Shown one piece after another: positions 30,831 to 39,968 of a stretch of DNA of 64,000 nucleotides. A program made the position numbers and the translations under genes. The notes under the pieces were generated by a model, which was not told the origin of the DNA, did no database searches, and was given only the letters and a program-made list of their open reading frames with translations. Source of the DNA: Desulfovibrio sp. 86 (GTDB lineage Bacteria > Desulfobacterota > Desulfovibrionia > Desulfovibrionales > Desulfovibrionaceae); NCBI RefSeq assembly GCF_902702915.1, contig NZ_LR738849.1:620001-684000 (forward strand), given 5' to 3'. Every line of letters starts with the position of its first letter. Within the stretch, counting starts at the first letter, position 1.

Positions 30831-33458
30831 ATGCCCACGGACGCTGCCTGCCCTCCCCCCAATACAGAACAACAGAATCCTGCGGGCCATTGCGGCCCTG
30901 TCTTCACGTTTCGCCGTATGGCCGGGCTTGATCAGGCCCTGCTGTCCACCGATGCGGAGTGGCAAGACCTGCGGCAACTCGATCCCAAGCTCTGGATGGC
31001 CATGAGCTGCCCCACCTATGGACTTGAGTTTGACGCGCAGACCCTGACCCTTCTGGACGCGGACAGCGACGGGCGCATCCGCGCCAGGGAAATTCTGGAT
31101 GCCGTGGACTGGCTGTGCCAGCGCGTCAGCCATCCATCACGCCTCAGGGAGCGCCGCACAAAACTCCCCCTGGATATCTTGCGGCAGGACACCCCCGAAG
31201 GCGTCAGCATGCTGGCTGCCGCCCGCCTGGTGCTGGACAAGACCGGGGCCGAGGACAAAACCAGTGTTGACCGCAGCCAGGCGGCCGCAGCCCTGAGCGC
31301 CGCCGCTGGCTACGCCTTCAACGGGGACGGCGTTGTTCCCTCCTCTTCGGTGGACGCTCGGGATGCGACGGGAGACGCCGTCAGGCACTTTATCGTCACC
31401 GGCCTCACGGTTGTGGGCGGCATGCGCGACGATTCCGGCATGCCCGGCCTTGACGCCGCCCTTGCCGGACACTTTCGCGAAGCCCTGCACGCCGTGCGTG
31501 AATGGCGGCAAAAGACGCGTGACGCAGACCTGCCCCTGGGCCGCGACACGGCCGAAGCCTGGAGCCTCATGCAAAGGCTCGGCCCCAAACTGGACGACTA
31601 CTTCGCCCGCTGCCGCATGGCCGCCTTCGCGCCCCAGACCTTGTCCGCGCTTAATGAAGAAAACGAACTGGCCTCGCCGGAAAACACGGCCACAGAACTT
31701 TTTTCACTGGACCATCTGAGCCGACGCCCCCTGGCCAGAATAGCCGCCGGGCAGCCGCTTGACCTGCAAACGGGCGTCAATCCCGCATGGGAAAAAGACG
31801 TACGCGCCTTCCGCCGCCTGTTCGGATCCCTGCTGCCCCCGCCCAAAAACGGGCACACCGGCGCAGACGCCGCCCTTGCCCTTGATGAAGATGCCTGGCA
31901 CGCCATCCAGAGCCGTTTTGCGCCCTATGCCGTGCTGCTGGCGCAAAAGCCGAAGTTTTCCCGCGCTCCGGAAGACGCCGACCCCTTCAGCGCTCACGAC
32001 CAGCCCCCTCTGGCGCTTGCCCCCGACAACGACTCCCTTGGCAGAAAATTTCTGCCCCTGGGTCCTGAAGAAGCTGTGGACAGGCTTTCGGACGAAGAAC
32101 TGGACGCGCTGCTTTCTCCCGCCACGGAAGAGGCTTTTGCCGCGTATGTGGATCGCGACCTGGCCGCCCCCCGCATGGACGCTTTGCGTGACCTTGAAAA
32201 GCTTGTTCTGCTGCACGCCAATCTCTACACCCTGCTCATGAACTTTGTTTCCTTTGCGGATTTTTACGAACCCGGCAACAGGGCCATATTCCTGGCTGGC
32301 ACTTTGTATATCGACAGCCGCTCCTGCTCGCTGTGCGTGCATGTGGACGATGTGAACGCCCATGTGCGCCTGGCCACCCAAAGCCATCTGTGCCTGCTCT
32401 ACTGCCTTTGCGTCCGTAAAGACGCCAGCGGCAAGGAGCATACGGCCACCATCGCCGCCGCCCTTACCGCAGGCAAGGCCGATGACCTTATTGAAGGCCG
32501 CCACGGCGTTTTTGTGGACAATGCCGGTCAGGCATGGGACAGTACGCTGCTGCGTGTAGTACGCAATCCCATCAGCCTGCGCGAAGCCATGTGGGCTCCC
32601 TACATCCGCTTTGCCAATCTTGTGGGCGGGCAGTTGCAAAAACTGGTAGCCGCCAAGGATGCGGTCATTTCCAATGCCTCATCCAAGCTGGCCAGTTCCA
32701 CAACTGCCGGACAGGCAGAGGCAGCGGCCAAGGCCGCGCCGCCAAAACAGCCTTTTGACATTGCGAAAAGCGCAGGCATTTTTGCCGCCGTCAGCGTGGG
32801 CATAAGCATGGTCAGCGCCTCGTTCACCTACATCGCCAGATCCATTTTTTCTCTGGGCTGGTGGTGGCCCATGGCGCTGCTGGTCATTTTCGCCGTGATC
32901 TCCGGCCCATCCGTGGTCATGGCATGGTTCAAGCTGCGCCGCCGCAGCCTCGGCCCCTTGCTGGACGCTTCCGGCTGGGCCGTCAACACGGGCGCGCCCA
33001 TAAACTTTACCATGGGCGGCGCGCTCACGGCCGTGGGCCAGATACCCCCCGGCGCGCAGCGCTCGCTTGACGACCCTTACGGCTTGCCCGCCCGCCTCGG
33101 GCGCTCGCGCGTGCGCCACGCCTTCATGACCGTTCTGGCCCTGCTCCTTCTCGCTGCCGCGAGCCTTGGAGCCTACTGGGCATGGCACGGTGAAGCGCCT
33201 TCAGGGCTCAGGTTCTGGCAACATGAAGCGCCCGCAGCCAGCGCGACTGACGGAAAAAACGCAGGTTCGCACGGCCAAACTGTTCCCGGCCAGCCCGTTT
33301 CGGACAAATCTGGCCAGCCCGCTTCGGGCAAATCTGACCAGTCAGGCAAAGCGGACGCTACGCCGCAGCGCAACGAGGGCGGCAAGGCCGCGACATCCGG
33401 CCCAGACTCATTGGACCCGGCCGCCTCAGAGGCCCAACCGCAAGCAAAAGGCAAGTAG
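30831..33458 (+). CDS. Large EF-hand membrane protein of unknown function
   Basis: An 875-residue protein. A canonical EF-hand loop DADSDGRIRARE (residues 76-87, acidic at 1, 3, 5 and 12) lies near the N-terminus, after LDPKLWMAMSCPTYGLEFDA. A long soluble region follows. Membrane helices occur at about 645-695 (IFAAVSVGISMVSASFTYIA, then WWWPMALLVIFAVI) and 765-785 (FMTVLALLLLAAASLGAYW). The tail is Gly/Ser/Lys-rich with a 24-bp DNA repeat (33288-33335). Start ATG 30831 is preferred over GTG 30732, but both lack strong sites. A phosphopantetheinyl transferase gene begins seven bases after the stop. Calcium binding is inferred from the loop only. Confidence 0.75.
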   Translation: MPTDAACPPPNTEQQNPAGHCGPVFTFRRMAGLDQALLSTDAEWQDLRQLDPKLWMAMSCPTYGLEFDAQTLTLLDADSDGRIRAREILDAVDWLCQRVSHPSRLRERRTKLPLDILRQDTPEGVSMLAAARLVLDKTGAEDKTSVDRSQAAAALSAAAGYAFNGDGVVPSSSVDARDATGDAVRHFIVTGLTVVGGMRDDSGMPGLDAALAGHFREALHAVREWRQKTRDADLPLGRDTAEAWSLMQRLGPKLDDYFARCRMAAFAPQTLSALNEENELASPENTATELFSLDHLSRRPLARIAAGQPLDLQTGVNPAWEKDVRAFRRLFGSLLPPPKNGHTGADAALALDEDAWHAIQSRFAPYAVLLAQKPKFSRAPEDADPFSAHDQPPLALAPDNDSLGRKFLPLGPEEAVDRLSDEELDALLSPATEEAFAAYVDRDLAAPRMDALRDLEKLVLLHANLYTLLMNFVSFADFYEPGNRAIFLAGTLYIDSRSCSLCVHVDDVNAHVRLATQSHLCLLYCLCVRKDASGKEHTATIAAALTAGKADDLIEGRHGVFVDNAGQAWDSTLLRVVRNPISLREAMWAPYIRFANLVGGQLQKLVAAKDAVISNASSKLASSTTAGQAEAAAKAAPPKQPFDIAKSAGIFAAVSVGISMVSASFTYIARSIFSLGWWWPMALLVIFAVISGPSVVMAWFKLRRRSLGPLLDASGWAVNTGAPINFTMGGALTAVGQIPPGAQRSLDDPYGLPARLGRSRVRHAFMTVLALLLLAAASLGAYWAWHGEAPSGLRFWQHEAPAASATDGKNAGSHGQTVPGQPVSDKSGQPASGKSDQSGKADATPQRNEGGKAATSGPDSLDPAASEAQPQAKGK

Positions 33459-33465
33459 GGGCATC

Positions 33466-34560
33466 ATGGGTAAAGCAGGTACTGACCAAAATTCTCAGGA
33501 GCAGTCTTCCTTCTTCTCCCCGCCGGGGCAGACATCCGCAGTGCTGGCAGATTTTCCGGGCGCCGCGCAGCTTCAAGGCGCGTGGGCGCAGGCGTCCGCC
33601 GCCGACCTGCGCTGGATATGGGCGGCACAGGCCGCCAAGCACGGCGTTATCATTCTGTATTCTCCCCTGCCCCGCCTGGAAGGGCTGGCCCTGCACCATT
33701 GGTGCGCCCACCTGGAAGAGGTTCTGGTGCCCTGGCTCAGCCCGGCGCAGCTGAGCCACCTGCAATGCTTCGGCTCAAGCGATGCCGCCCTCAAGGCCCG
33801 TTGCAGCCGCCTGCTTGCACGGGCGCTGCTCATACGGCTGGTCATGGCCGCCACGCACGCCTCCATAATCACGCGCGGCGCAGCTGACGCCGCCAAAAGC
33901 CCGCGGCAACATGCCGACATGTATTCGCACATGGCCTGGCTGAGCCTTGAAGGGCTTGATAGGGACTACCTGGGAAGGCCCGTGATGCCAGGCTGGCGGG
34001 CCGCGTTCAGCCACAGCGGCCATGCGGCGTTCTGCGCCGCGTTCCGTCTAGGGCACGAGAGCAAAAATCCGCCCTGCCATCAAAACGCCGACCAGCTGGA
34101 CGCTGAGACACTACAGGATTTTCGCCCCTGTCTGGCTGTTGACGCGGAATCCTTGCTCAATCCGCCGCCAGACCCCCGCGCCTATTCCGGCAGGGAACTG
34201 ACCGCCCCCCTTGCCAAGGAGTCCTGCGTCCGTGATGCGTTGCGGCGCTGGACCATCAAGGAGGCCCTTCTCAAGTCCGCCGGGCTTGGGCTCTCCCGTG
34301 ACCCCGCCCTGGTCAACAGCGGATTTTTCGGGCAAAGGCGCGGCCGCGCGCAATTCTGCCACGAAGGCAGCAAAGGTTTTGCCCTTGGCCCAGGCAGCGC
34401 CAGACAGACTATCCCATGCAGGCACATTGGCTGGCAGCTTGTTCCCTGTGCCGAACACTGGCTGTGCGTGGCAGCCCCCGTGTCGCCGGATCGCCCCCTT
34501 CTTGTGACAGGCCGCCCCCTGCGCGCGCACTGGAGCGGCGTCCTCAACAGCCTCGGTTAG
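33466..34560 (+). CDS. 4'-phosphopantetheinyl transferase superfamily protein
   Basis: A 364-residue Sfp-like protein. The family signature is RRWTIKEALLKSAGLGL near residue 258 (W-x-x-K-E-A-x-x-K-x-x-G-x-G-L). Upstream are a GRPVMPGWRAAFSHSGHAAF block resembling the SHS motif and LAVDAESL at the usual metal-binding aspartate. Such enzymes move the phosphopantetheine arm from CoA to carrier proteins. The protein is longer than Sfp (about 225 residues) with extra N-terminal sequence. It is immediately downstream of the EF-hand gene. No polyketide or peptide synthase is nearby, so its carrier protein is unknown. Confidence 0.75.
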   Translation: MGKAGTDQNSQEQSSFFSPPGQTSAVLADFPGAAQLQGAWAQASAADLRWIWAAQAAKHGVIILYSPLPRLEGLALHHWCAHLEEVLVPWLSPAQLSHLQCFGSSDAALKARCSRLLARALLIRLVMAATHASIITRGAADAAKSPRQHADMYSHMAWLSLEGLDRDYLGRPVMPGWRAAFSHSGHAAFCAAFRLGHESKNPPCHQNADQLDAETLQDFRPCLAVDAESLLNPPPDPRAYSGRELTAPLAKESCVRDALRRWTIKEALLKSAGLGLSRDPALVNSGFFGQRRGRAQFCHEGSKGFALGPGSARQTIPCRHIGWQLVPCAEHWLCVAAPVSPDRPLLVTGRPLRAHWSGVLNSLG

Positions 34561-34578
34561 ATGAGATGGTATGGTGAT

Positions 34579-34700
34579 ATGAAATATTTTGTGGGGGTGA
34601 CGTGGTTGTCCACGCGGCGGCAATTTGAAATGCTTTGTGGGGGAGGGACCCTTTTGCAAAAGGGTCGCCTCCCCCACGCCCCCACCCCCTAAAACTCTTC
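34579..34700 (+). repeat. Palindromic element copy E with a half-unit
   Basis: The core is 34637-34677 (GTGGGGGAGGGACCC, TTTTGCAAAA, GGGTCGCCTCCCCCAC), then GCCCCCACCCCCTAAAAC. A half-unit GAAATATTTTGTGGGGG lies at 34579-34595. It is oriented with the phosphopantetheinyl transferase gene and begins 76 bp after its stop. Confidence 0.82.
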
Positions 34701-34737
34701 ACGCCACCACCACCTCAAGCCGCACGGCCTTATACAG

Positions 34738-34803
34738 GGAAGCACTGATTAAAGAGCCTCCCCTGCTCACAGGCAAAGCTCTTCTTGCAAGACAAGGCGT
34801 TTT
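34738..34803 (+). repeat. Half copy of the MITE-like element, upstream of trmD
   Basis: GGAAGCACTGATTAAAGAGC begins at 34738 and the following bases, through GCAAGACAAGGCG, match the complement of the right half of the element at 59401-59553. The other half is absent. It lies just upstream of trmD, at the point where the usual rimM-trmD linkage is broken. Confidence 0.6.
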
Positions 34804-34819
34804 ACGGCACTCTCCGCCC

Positions 34820-36127
34820 ATGCCGCGCTTTCACCTGGTTTCCCTCTTTCCCGAATTTTTCCAGTCGCCTCTGTCCACAGCCCTTATGGGGCGTGCGCGG
34901 GAAGCTGGGCTTGTGGATGTTTCCTTTCACGATCCCCGCGAGTTCAGCACCAGCAAACACCGGCATGTGGACGACCGCCCCTACGGCGGCGGGCCCGGCA
35001 TGGTCATGCAGGGCGAACCCCTGGCAGCGGCGCTGCGCTCCATCGGGCAGCCGGGACGCATCCTGCTCATGACGCCCGGCGGCCGCCCGCTGACGCAAAG
35101 CATGGCTGCCGAACTGGCGCGTGAAGAAGACCTGACCATTGTCTGCGGCCGGTATGAGGGCATTGACGCCCGCCTGCTGGATATTTTTTCCATCGAACCC
35201 GTGAGCGTGGGGGATGTGGTGCTCAACGGCGGCGAAACGGCGGCCTTGGCTGTCATTGAGGCTGTTTCGCGCCTTATGCCCGGCTTTATGGGCAAGGAAG
35301 AATCCGGCGAGGACGAAAGCTTTTCACACGGCCTTCTGGAATATCCGCACTACACCCGTCCAGAAGTTCTGGAAGGCCTGCCCGTGCCCGAAGTGCTGCG
35401 CGGCGGCGATCACGCGCGTATCGAGCAGTGGCGGCGGCGGCAGTCCGTGCTGGCCACATTGCGCATGCGGCCCGACCTGCTGGACTCTGCCCCACTGACA
35501 AAAGAAGATGTGCTGACACTGGCCGAAGCCCCTCGCGAAAGGCCGGGCCGCAACCTTTCGTTCTGTCTTGTGCACTATCCGGTGCAGCTTGACGCGAAAA
35601 AATCCGGCGCTTCCTCTTTGACAAATCTCGACATACACGATATAGCCCGAATTTCCCGCAGCTATGCAATGGGTTTTTTCCATGTGGTGACCCCCTTGCA
35701 AGACCAACTACGGGTGCTGGATGAAATTTTGCGCCACTGGACGCGGGGTCCTGGAGGTTCAGGCAACGCCGACCGGGCACAGGCTCTTGGTCTGGTTTGT
35801 CCCGCAACCTCTCTGGACGAGGCCGTGGCGCATATGACCGCACGGCACGGCGTCCGGCCCAGACTGGTGGCAAGTTCTGCCGTTTGGCCCGGCAAAAATA
35901 CAGGGCAGGCTCACAAGGGCCCGCTCATGACGCCGCAGGAAGTGCGACACTGGTGCAGCCAGGGGCCGGTCATGCTTTGTCTCGGCACAGCCAAGGGGCT
36001 TGCCCCCGAAGTGCTGGAACAATGTGACGGTCTGATTCGCCCTGTGCGGTTTTTAGGGTATAACCACCTTTCGGTGCGCAGCGCCGCCGCTATTCTGGCA
36101 GACAGAATTTTAGGCGATTACAGCTGA
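34820..36127 (+). CDS. trmD: tRNA (guanine-N1)-methyltransferase with extra C-terminal domain
   Basis: A 435-residue protein. Residues 1-245 are TrmD, which methylates G37 of tRNAs: MPRFHLVSLFPEFF, YGGGPGMVMQGEP, the trefoil-knot GRYEGIDARLLD with LNGGETAALAVIEAVSR, and the PHYTRPEVLEG motif. The C-terminal ~185 residues (NLSFCLVHYPVQLDAKKS, TNLDIHDIARISRSYAMGFF, GPVMLCLGTAKGLAPEVLE) resemble a second SPOUT-type RNA methyltransferase domain, a fusion known in Desulfovibrio relatives. ATG 34820 opens the family sequence. It heads trmD-rplS-rnhB-yraN-rsmI. Its usual upstream partners lie 14 kb away in reverse. Confidence 0.92.
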   Translation: MPRFHLVSLFPEFFQSPLSTALMGRAREAGLVDVSFHDPREFSTSKHRHVDDRPYGGGPGMVMQGEPLAAALRSIGQPGRILLMTPGGRPLTQSMAAELAREEDLTIVCGRYEGIDARLLDIFSIEPVSVGDVVLNGGETAALAVIEAVSRLMPGFMGKEESGEDESFSHGLLEYPHYTRPEVLEGLPVPEVLRGGDHARIEQWRRRQSVLATLRMRPDLLDSAPLTKEDVLTLAEAPRERPGRNLSFCLVHYPVQLDAKKSGASSLTNLDIHDIARISRSYAMGFFHVVTPLQDQLRVLDEILRHWTRGPGGSGNADRAQALGLVCPATSLDEAVAHMTARHGVRPRLVASSAVWPGKNTGQAHKGPLMTPQEVRHWCSQGPVMLCLGTAKGLAPEVLEQCDGLIRPVRFLGYNHLSVRSAAAILADRILGDYS

Positions 36128-36204
36128 CAAAACAGGCGGCCTGAACGCATCGGCGCCGCTACGCAACGACGCAACAATCCGCCCGGATTTGCAAGGAGTT
36201 CACG

Positions 36205-36552
36205 ATGGATATCATCAAAAAAATCGAACGGGAAAACATGCGCATGGATGTACCCGCGTTTCGCTCCGGCGACACGGTGAAAGTGCATCTGCGTATCGTG
36301 GAAGGCGAAAAACAGCGCATCCAGGTTTTCCAGGGCAACGTCATCCGCATCAAACGCGGCACCACCAATGCCACCTTCACGGTGCGCAAGGTTTCTGACG
36401 GCGTGGGTGTGGAACGTATCTTCCCCATGAACTCGCCCTTCATCGACCGCGTGGAACTGGTCACCCAGGGCCGCGTGCGCCGCAGTCGTCTGTACTACCT
36501 GCGCGCCCTCAAGGGCAAAGCTGCGCGCATCAAGCCGCGTGGCCGCTTCTGA
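36205..36552 (+). CDS. rplS: 50S ribosomal protein L19
   Basis: A 115-residue L19 with the family's [52 protein letters not shown] and [19 protein letters not shown] features (read in separate blocks). It sits at the 30S-50S interface of the ribosome. AAGGAG lies eight bases before ATG 36205. It follows trmD by 77 bp, the conserved order. Confidence 0.97.
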   Translation: MDIIKKIERENMRMDVPAFRSGDTVKVHLRIVEGEKQRIQVFQGNVIRIKRGTTNATFTVRKVSDGVGVERIFPMNSPFIDRVELVTQGRVRRSRLYYLRALKGKAARIKPRGRF

Positions 36553-36672
36553 TAGCCTGCTGAGGCCTCAGAACACACAACGCGCCTTTTTGACGGCGCG
36601 CCGTGAGATGGCGGGCAACCGCACTCATGGCGCGCCTCTTGCGCGTTTATTGCCCGAGTCAGGAGAACGTGC

Positions 36673-37386
36673 GTGAAAAAGTCCTCCTCCCGCCCAGCGC
36701 GTTCGCCCGATCTGCAAGGCAGTCTGCTTTTTACAGCGGGCCGCCCCAATGATCCCGGCATCACGGCAGGAGTGGACGAAGCCGGACGCGGCTGCCTTGC
36801 GGGGCCGGTGGTGGCCGGAGCCGTCATCCTGCCCGCAAGCTTTGACCTGCCCGGCCTTACGGACTCCAAAGCCTGCACAGCCAAACAGCGCGACACGCTG
36901 GCTCCGCGCATCAGGGCATGCGCCGTAAGCTGGGGGCTCGGCATCGTCTGGCCGCGCCGCATTGACGCCATCAACATTCTTCAGGCCACCTTTGAGGCCA
37001 TGGGCCTGGCAATACGCCACCTGCGCACAACGCCGGCCCTTCTGCTCATTGACGGCGACAAGACCGTGCCCGAGGCCGTTCTGGCGCGCCTGTGGAGCCA
37101 GGGCCACGCGGGCTCGCCGCCGCACCAGCGCGCCATTATACAGGGCGACGCCACAGAACCCGCCATTTCCGCCGCGTCCATTCTGGCCAAAACCTGCCGC
37201 GACAGGCTCATGACCAGCCTTGACAAACGCTGGCCCGGCTACGGCTTCGCCGTCCACAAGGGCTATGGCACCAGAGAGCATTACGAGGCGCTGCGCCGTC
37301 TTGGCCCCTGCCCGCAGCACCGGCTGACGTTCCGGGGCGTGCGCGAGGAAAAACCCGCCGCCGCGCGTCAGGGCAGTTTGCTGTGA
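36673..37386 (+). CDS. rnhB: Ribonuclease HII
   Basis: A 237-residue enzyme that removes ribonucleotides and RNA from RNA-DNA duplexes. Family marks are [19 protein letters not shown] (the first catalytic D-E pair), [13 protein letters not shown], the LLIDGDK aspartate and the [24 protein letters not shown] block (in parts). The start is GTG 36673 with GGAG about eight bases upstream. Its stop overlaps the start of yraN. Confidence 0.94.
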   Translation: MKKSSSRPARSPDLQGSLLFTAGRPNDPGITAGVDEAGRGCLAGPVVAGAVILPASFDLPGLTDSKACTAKQRDTLAPRIRACAVSWGLGIVWPRRIDAINILQATFEAMGLAIRHLRTTPALLLIDGDKTVPEAVLARLWSQGHAGSPPHQRAIIQGDATEPAISAASILAKTCRDRLMTSLDKRWPGYGFAVHKGYGTREHYEALRRLGPCPQHRLTFRGVREEKPAAARQGSLL

Positions 37387-37889
37387 ACCTGCGCCGCTTG
37401 CTGCCCGGCCTTTTTGACAAAATGGCCCGCAAGAAGCACTCTGCCCCTGAAGACGGCCAGTCCAAAGACGCTGGCAAAAAAACCGGCACAGCCGCGCATC
37501 TGCTTTTGGGCAAAGAGGGCGAGGAGGCCGCGACGGCCCTGCTGGCCCGCAAGGGATATGCCATACTTGACCGTAACTGGCGTAAGGCCCGCCTGGAACT
37601 GGACATCGTCTGCCGTGACGGCGACACCATTGTTTTTGTTGAAGTGAAAACGCGCGGCAGCGACAGCCACGGCGGCCCTGTCCATGCCCTGGACATCGCA
37701 AAGCAGCGCACCCTCTGCCGCGCGGCCCGCGCGTGGTTGGCGGCCCACAAGGCATGGGAACAGCCCTGCCGATTTGATGTCATCTGCGCCCTGCGCAATG
37801 GCTCTACCCTGCACCTGGAGCATTTTTGCCATGCCTTCGACTGCCCCCCGGCTCTGGATAGTAGCCACACCTCTTGGCAACCCTGGTGA
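37383..37889 (+). CDS. yraN: YraN family (UPF0102) predicted nuclease-fold protein
   Basis: A 168-residue protein with the UPF0102 pattern [40 protein letters not shown] and [10 protein letters not shown], which forms the PD-(D/E)xK-like core (E, D and ExK). Function is not established in general. It starts at GTG 37383 overlapping the rnhB stop; ATG 37422 is an alternative. Its 3' end overlaps rsmI by 59 bp. The rnhB-yraN-rsmI order is conserved in many bacteria. Confidence 0.9.
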   Translation: MNLRRLLPGLFDKMARKKHSAPEDGQSKDAGKKTGTAAHLLLGKEGEEAATALLARKGYAILDRNWRKARLELDIVCRDGDTIVFVEVKTRGSDSHGGPVHALDIAKQRTLCRAARAWLAAHKAWEQPCRFDVICALRNGSTLHLEHFCHAFDCPPALDSSHTSWQPW

Positions 37890-38691
37890 CCTCTCGCCCA
37901 GGGCACGAGCCGTGTTGACCGAGGCCGACCTCGTGCTTGCGGAAGACACGCGCCGCACGGCCCGCCTTTTTCGCGACTGCGGCATTGAAGCGCGCCGCCT
38001 TTTGAGCTTCCACGACCACAACGAGGCCGATCGGCAGGAACACGTGCTGCGGGCTCTGCGCGAAGGCCAGAATGTGGCCCTTGTTTCCGACGCGGGCACG
38101 CCGCTCCTGGCTGACCCCGGCTACCGCCTTGTGCGCGCCTGCCGCAAGGAAGGCCTGAAGGTCTCCCCCCTGCCCGGCCCCTCCGCGCCTGTAACGGCCC
38201 TTTCCGCAGCGGGGCTGCCGCCCCTGCCGCACAGCTTTCTGGGATTTCTGCCACGTGACGCTTCGGGACGCGACGCCCTGTTTGCCGCTTTCGCCCATGT
38301 GCCCGGTTCCCTCATTTTTTTTGAACGCAAGGATCGCCTCAAGGAAAGCCTGGCACGGGCGGCCAAACTGCTGGGCCCGCGCGAGGCGGCGGTCTGCCGC
38401 GAATTGACCAAGGAGCATGAGGAATTTATACTGATTCGGCTGGAAAACAGCGAAGATTTGCCCGACGATTTGCTTGGCGAAATTACCGTCATCATCGGCC
38501 CGCCGGAGCAGGTGAGCCGCAGCCCTGAAAACGAGGTTCTGGCCCTGCTGCGGCAGGAGCTGGAAGCGGGCGGCCCGGAGAGCAAGCCCCGGCAGGTGGC
38601 CCGAAGGGTTCAGGATATGGTGCGCGGCTGGAGCGGCAAAGAAATATACGCCCTGATCACGGCCGATGCAGACTCCCAACGCAACCTCTAA
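37831..38691 (+). CDS. rsmI: 16S rRNA (cytidine-2'-O)-methyltransferase
   Basis: A 286-residue tetrapyrrole-methylase-fold enzyme that methylates C1402 of 16S rRNA. Features seen are [18 protein letters not shown] at the N-terminus, LAEDTRRTARLF, SFHDHNE, VALVSDAGTPLLADPGYRLV, PGPSAPVTALSAAGLP and CRELTKEHEEF. ATG 37831 lies within the end of yraN. It is the last of the RNA-processing genes before the PTS group. Confidence 0.95.
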   Translation: MPSTAPRLWIVATPLGNPGDLSPRARAVLTEADLVLAEDTRRTARLFRDCGIEARRLLSFHDHNEADRQEHVLRALREGQNVALVSDAGTPLLADPGYRLVRACRKEGLKVSPLPGPSAPVTALSAAGLPPLPHSFLGFLPRDASGRDALFAAFAHVPGSLIFFERKDRLKESLARAAKLLGPREAAVCRELTKEHEEFILIRLENSEDLPDDLLGEITVIIGPPEQVSRSPENEVLALLRQELEAGGPESKPRQVARRVQDMVRGWSGKEIYALITADADSQRNL

Positions 38692-38811
38692 CCACCGCAA
38701 CGCCGCCGTGCGTCCGTTCATCTGCCGCAGGCGGCAGACGCCGACGCCACCCCCCACGGCTTTGGGCGAAGTCCCGGTGAAAGCCGGATTTCATGCGGGC
38801 AGGACGCACTG

Positions 38812-39561
38812 ATGTATCCCACACTCGTCGCACTCAACTGCCTTGGCCGCACATGCTGCATCAATGCGGCCACCACAGCCCGGGGCATGCAGCAGGTGGG
38901 GCTGCTCTTTGTGCTGAGTCCCGCCCTGTGCTGGCTGTATCCCGAAGGCGCGGCCCGCGCCAGGGCCTTTGCCCGCTATGGCGGGCACAGCAACACCCAT
39001 CCCTTCATGATTCCGCTTTTTGTGGGCATTCTGCTGTCGCTGGAAGAAGAAATAGCCAAGGGCACGCTTCCTGAATCCGCCGTAAGCTCTGTGCGCGAAA
39101 CCCTGGCCACCACGCTTTCGGCCCTGGGTGACTCCTTTTTCAGCGGCACCTTGCTGCCCCTGTGGGCGCTTGTGAGCGTGGCCCTGCTGCTTTCGGGCCA
39201 TATCCCTCTGGCGGGATGTCTGGCTGTGGCATTTTTTTTCGCCCTGCTGGTTTTCAGGGCTGGCAGCTTTTTTTCAGGTCTGCGCCACGGCATGCCGGTG
39301 CTGGTGCGTCTGAAACGCCTCAACCTCATCAACTGGGTGGACAGGCTCAAAATGGTCAATGCGGTGCTGGTGGCCCTGGTCATCTGGCATCTGCCCATGA
39401 GCCGCCTCAAACCCTTTCCGTGGGACGTTTACCTTTTGGGCGCACTGGCGGTACTGGGGGCATCCTGGCTTGTGGCGCGGCTCCGCCTGCCGCGCATTCT
39501 GCTGTGGGCCATGACGCTGGGGGCGTTGATTCTCATGGACGTTGACCTCATAGGTATGTAG
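38812..39561 (+). CDS. PTS mannose/fructose/sorbose-family EIID component
   Basis: A 249-residue EIID membrane protein: GGHSNTHPFMIPLFVGILLS and LEEEIAKG, then LGDSFFSGTLLPLWAL match the EIID core (NTHP..., EE..., GxxGD...W...P), with hydrophobic helices in the C-terminal half. In complete systems EIID works with EIIC to import a sugar phosphorylated by EIIA/EIIB. No EIIA, EIIB or EIIC gene is in the window. HPr and EI genes follow. It may serve transport with partners encoded elsewhere, or be a regulatory leftover. Confidence 0.82.
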   Translation: MYPTLVALNCLGRTCCINAATTARGMQQVGLLFVLSPALCWLYPEGAARARAFARYGGHSNTHPFMIPLFVGILLSLEEEIAKGTLPESAVSSVRETLATTLSALGDSFFSGTLLPLWALVSVALLLSGHIPLAGCLAVAFFFALLVFRAGSFFSGLRHGMPVLVRLKRLNLINWVDRLKMVNAVLVALVIWHLPMSRLKPFPWDVYLLGALAVLGASWLVARLRLPRILLWAMTLGALILMDVDLIGM

Positions 39562-39676
39562 TATGTCCCCGACTGCCAGCAGGCACAGCCGGGCTGGCGC
39601 AAGGTCGAGGCAGACATTCGGCGCGGCCGTGCCACATTCGGCCCCAACCGCCCTGACATTGTTAAAAGGTGAGGAA

Positions 39677-39967
39677 ATGGAAGAAACCATTGAAGAAACG
39701 TCACGCGGGCTGGAAATGCGGCTTTGCCTCAATCTGCGTAATGGACTTCACGCCAGGCCCGCGGCACGACTGGCCCAGGAAGCCCAGCGCTATTCGTCGG
39801 CCATTCAGCTTATCAGCGAGACCGGCGAGGTTGACGCCAAAAGCATGCTTGACGTTCTTTCACTTGCCCCGCCCTTCAACGCGGAACTGACGCTTCTGGC
39901 TCAGGGGCATGACGCCCGCGAGGCCCTTTGCGGCCTTGCCCGCCTTCTCAGCACCATGCAGGATTGA
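39677..39967 (+). CDS. Phosphocarrier protein HPr
   Basis: A 96-residue HPr with the active-site histidine in NGLHARPAARLAQEA and the serine region DAKSMLDVLSLA, corresponding to the regulatory Ser46 site of other HPr proteins. It takes phosphate from EI and passes it to EIIA. ATG 39677 is close behind AAGGTGAGG; a shorter form could start 36 bases downstream. The ptsI gene begins one base after its stop. Confidence 0.9.
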   Translation: MEETIEETSRGLEMRLCLNLRNGLHARPAARLAQEAQRYSSAIQLISETGEVDAKSMLDVLSLAPPFNAELTLLAQGHDAREALCGLARLLSTMQD

Positions 39968-39968
39968 T

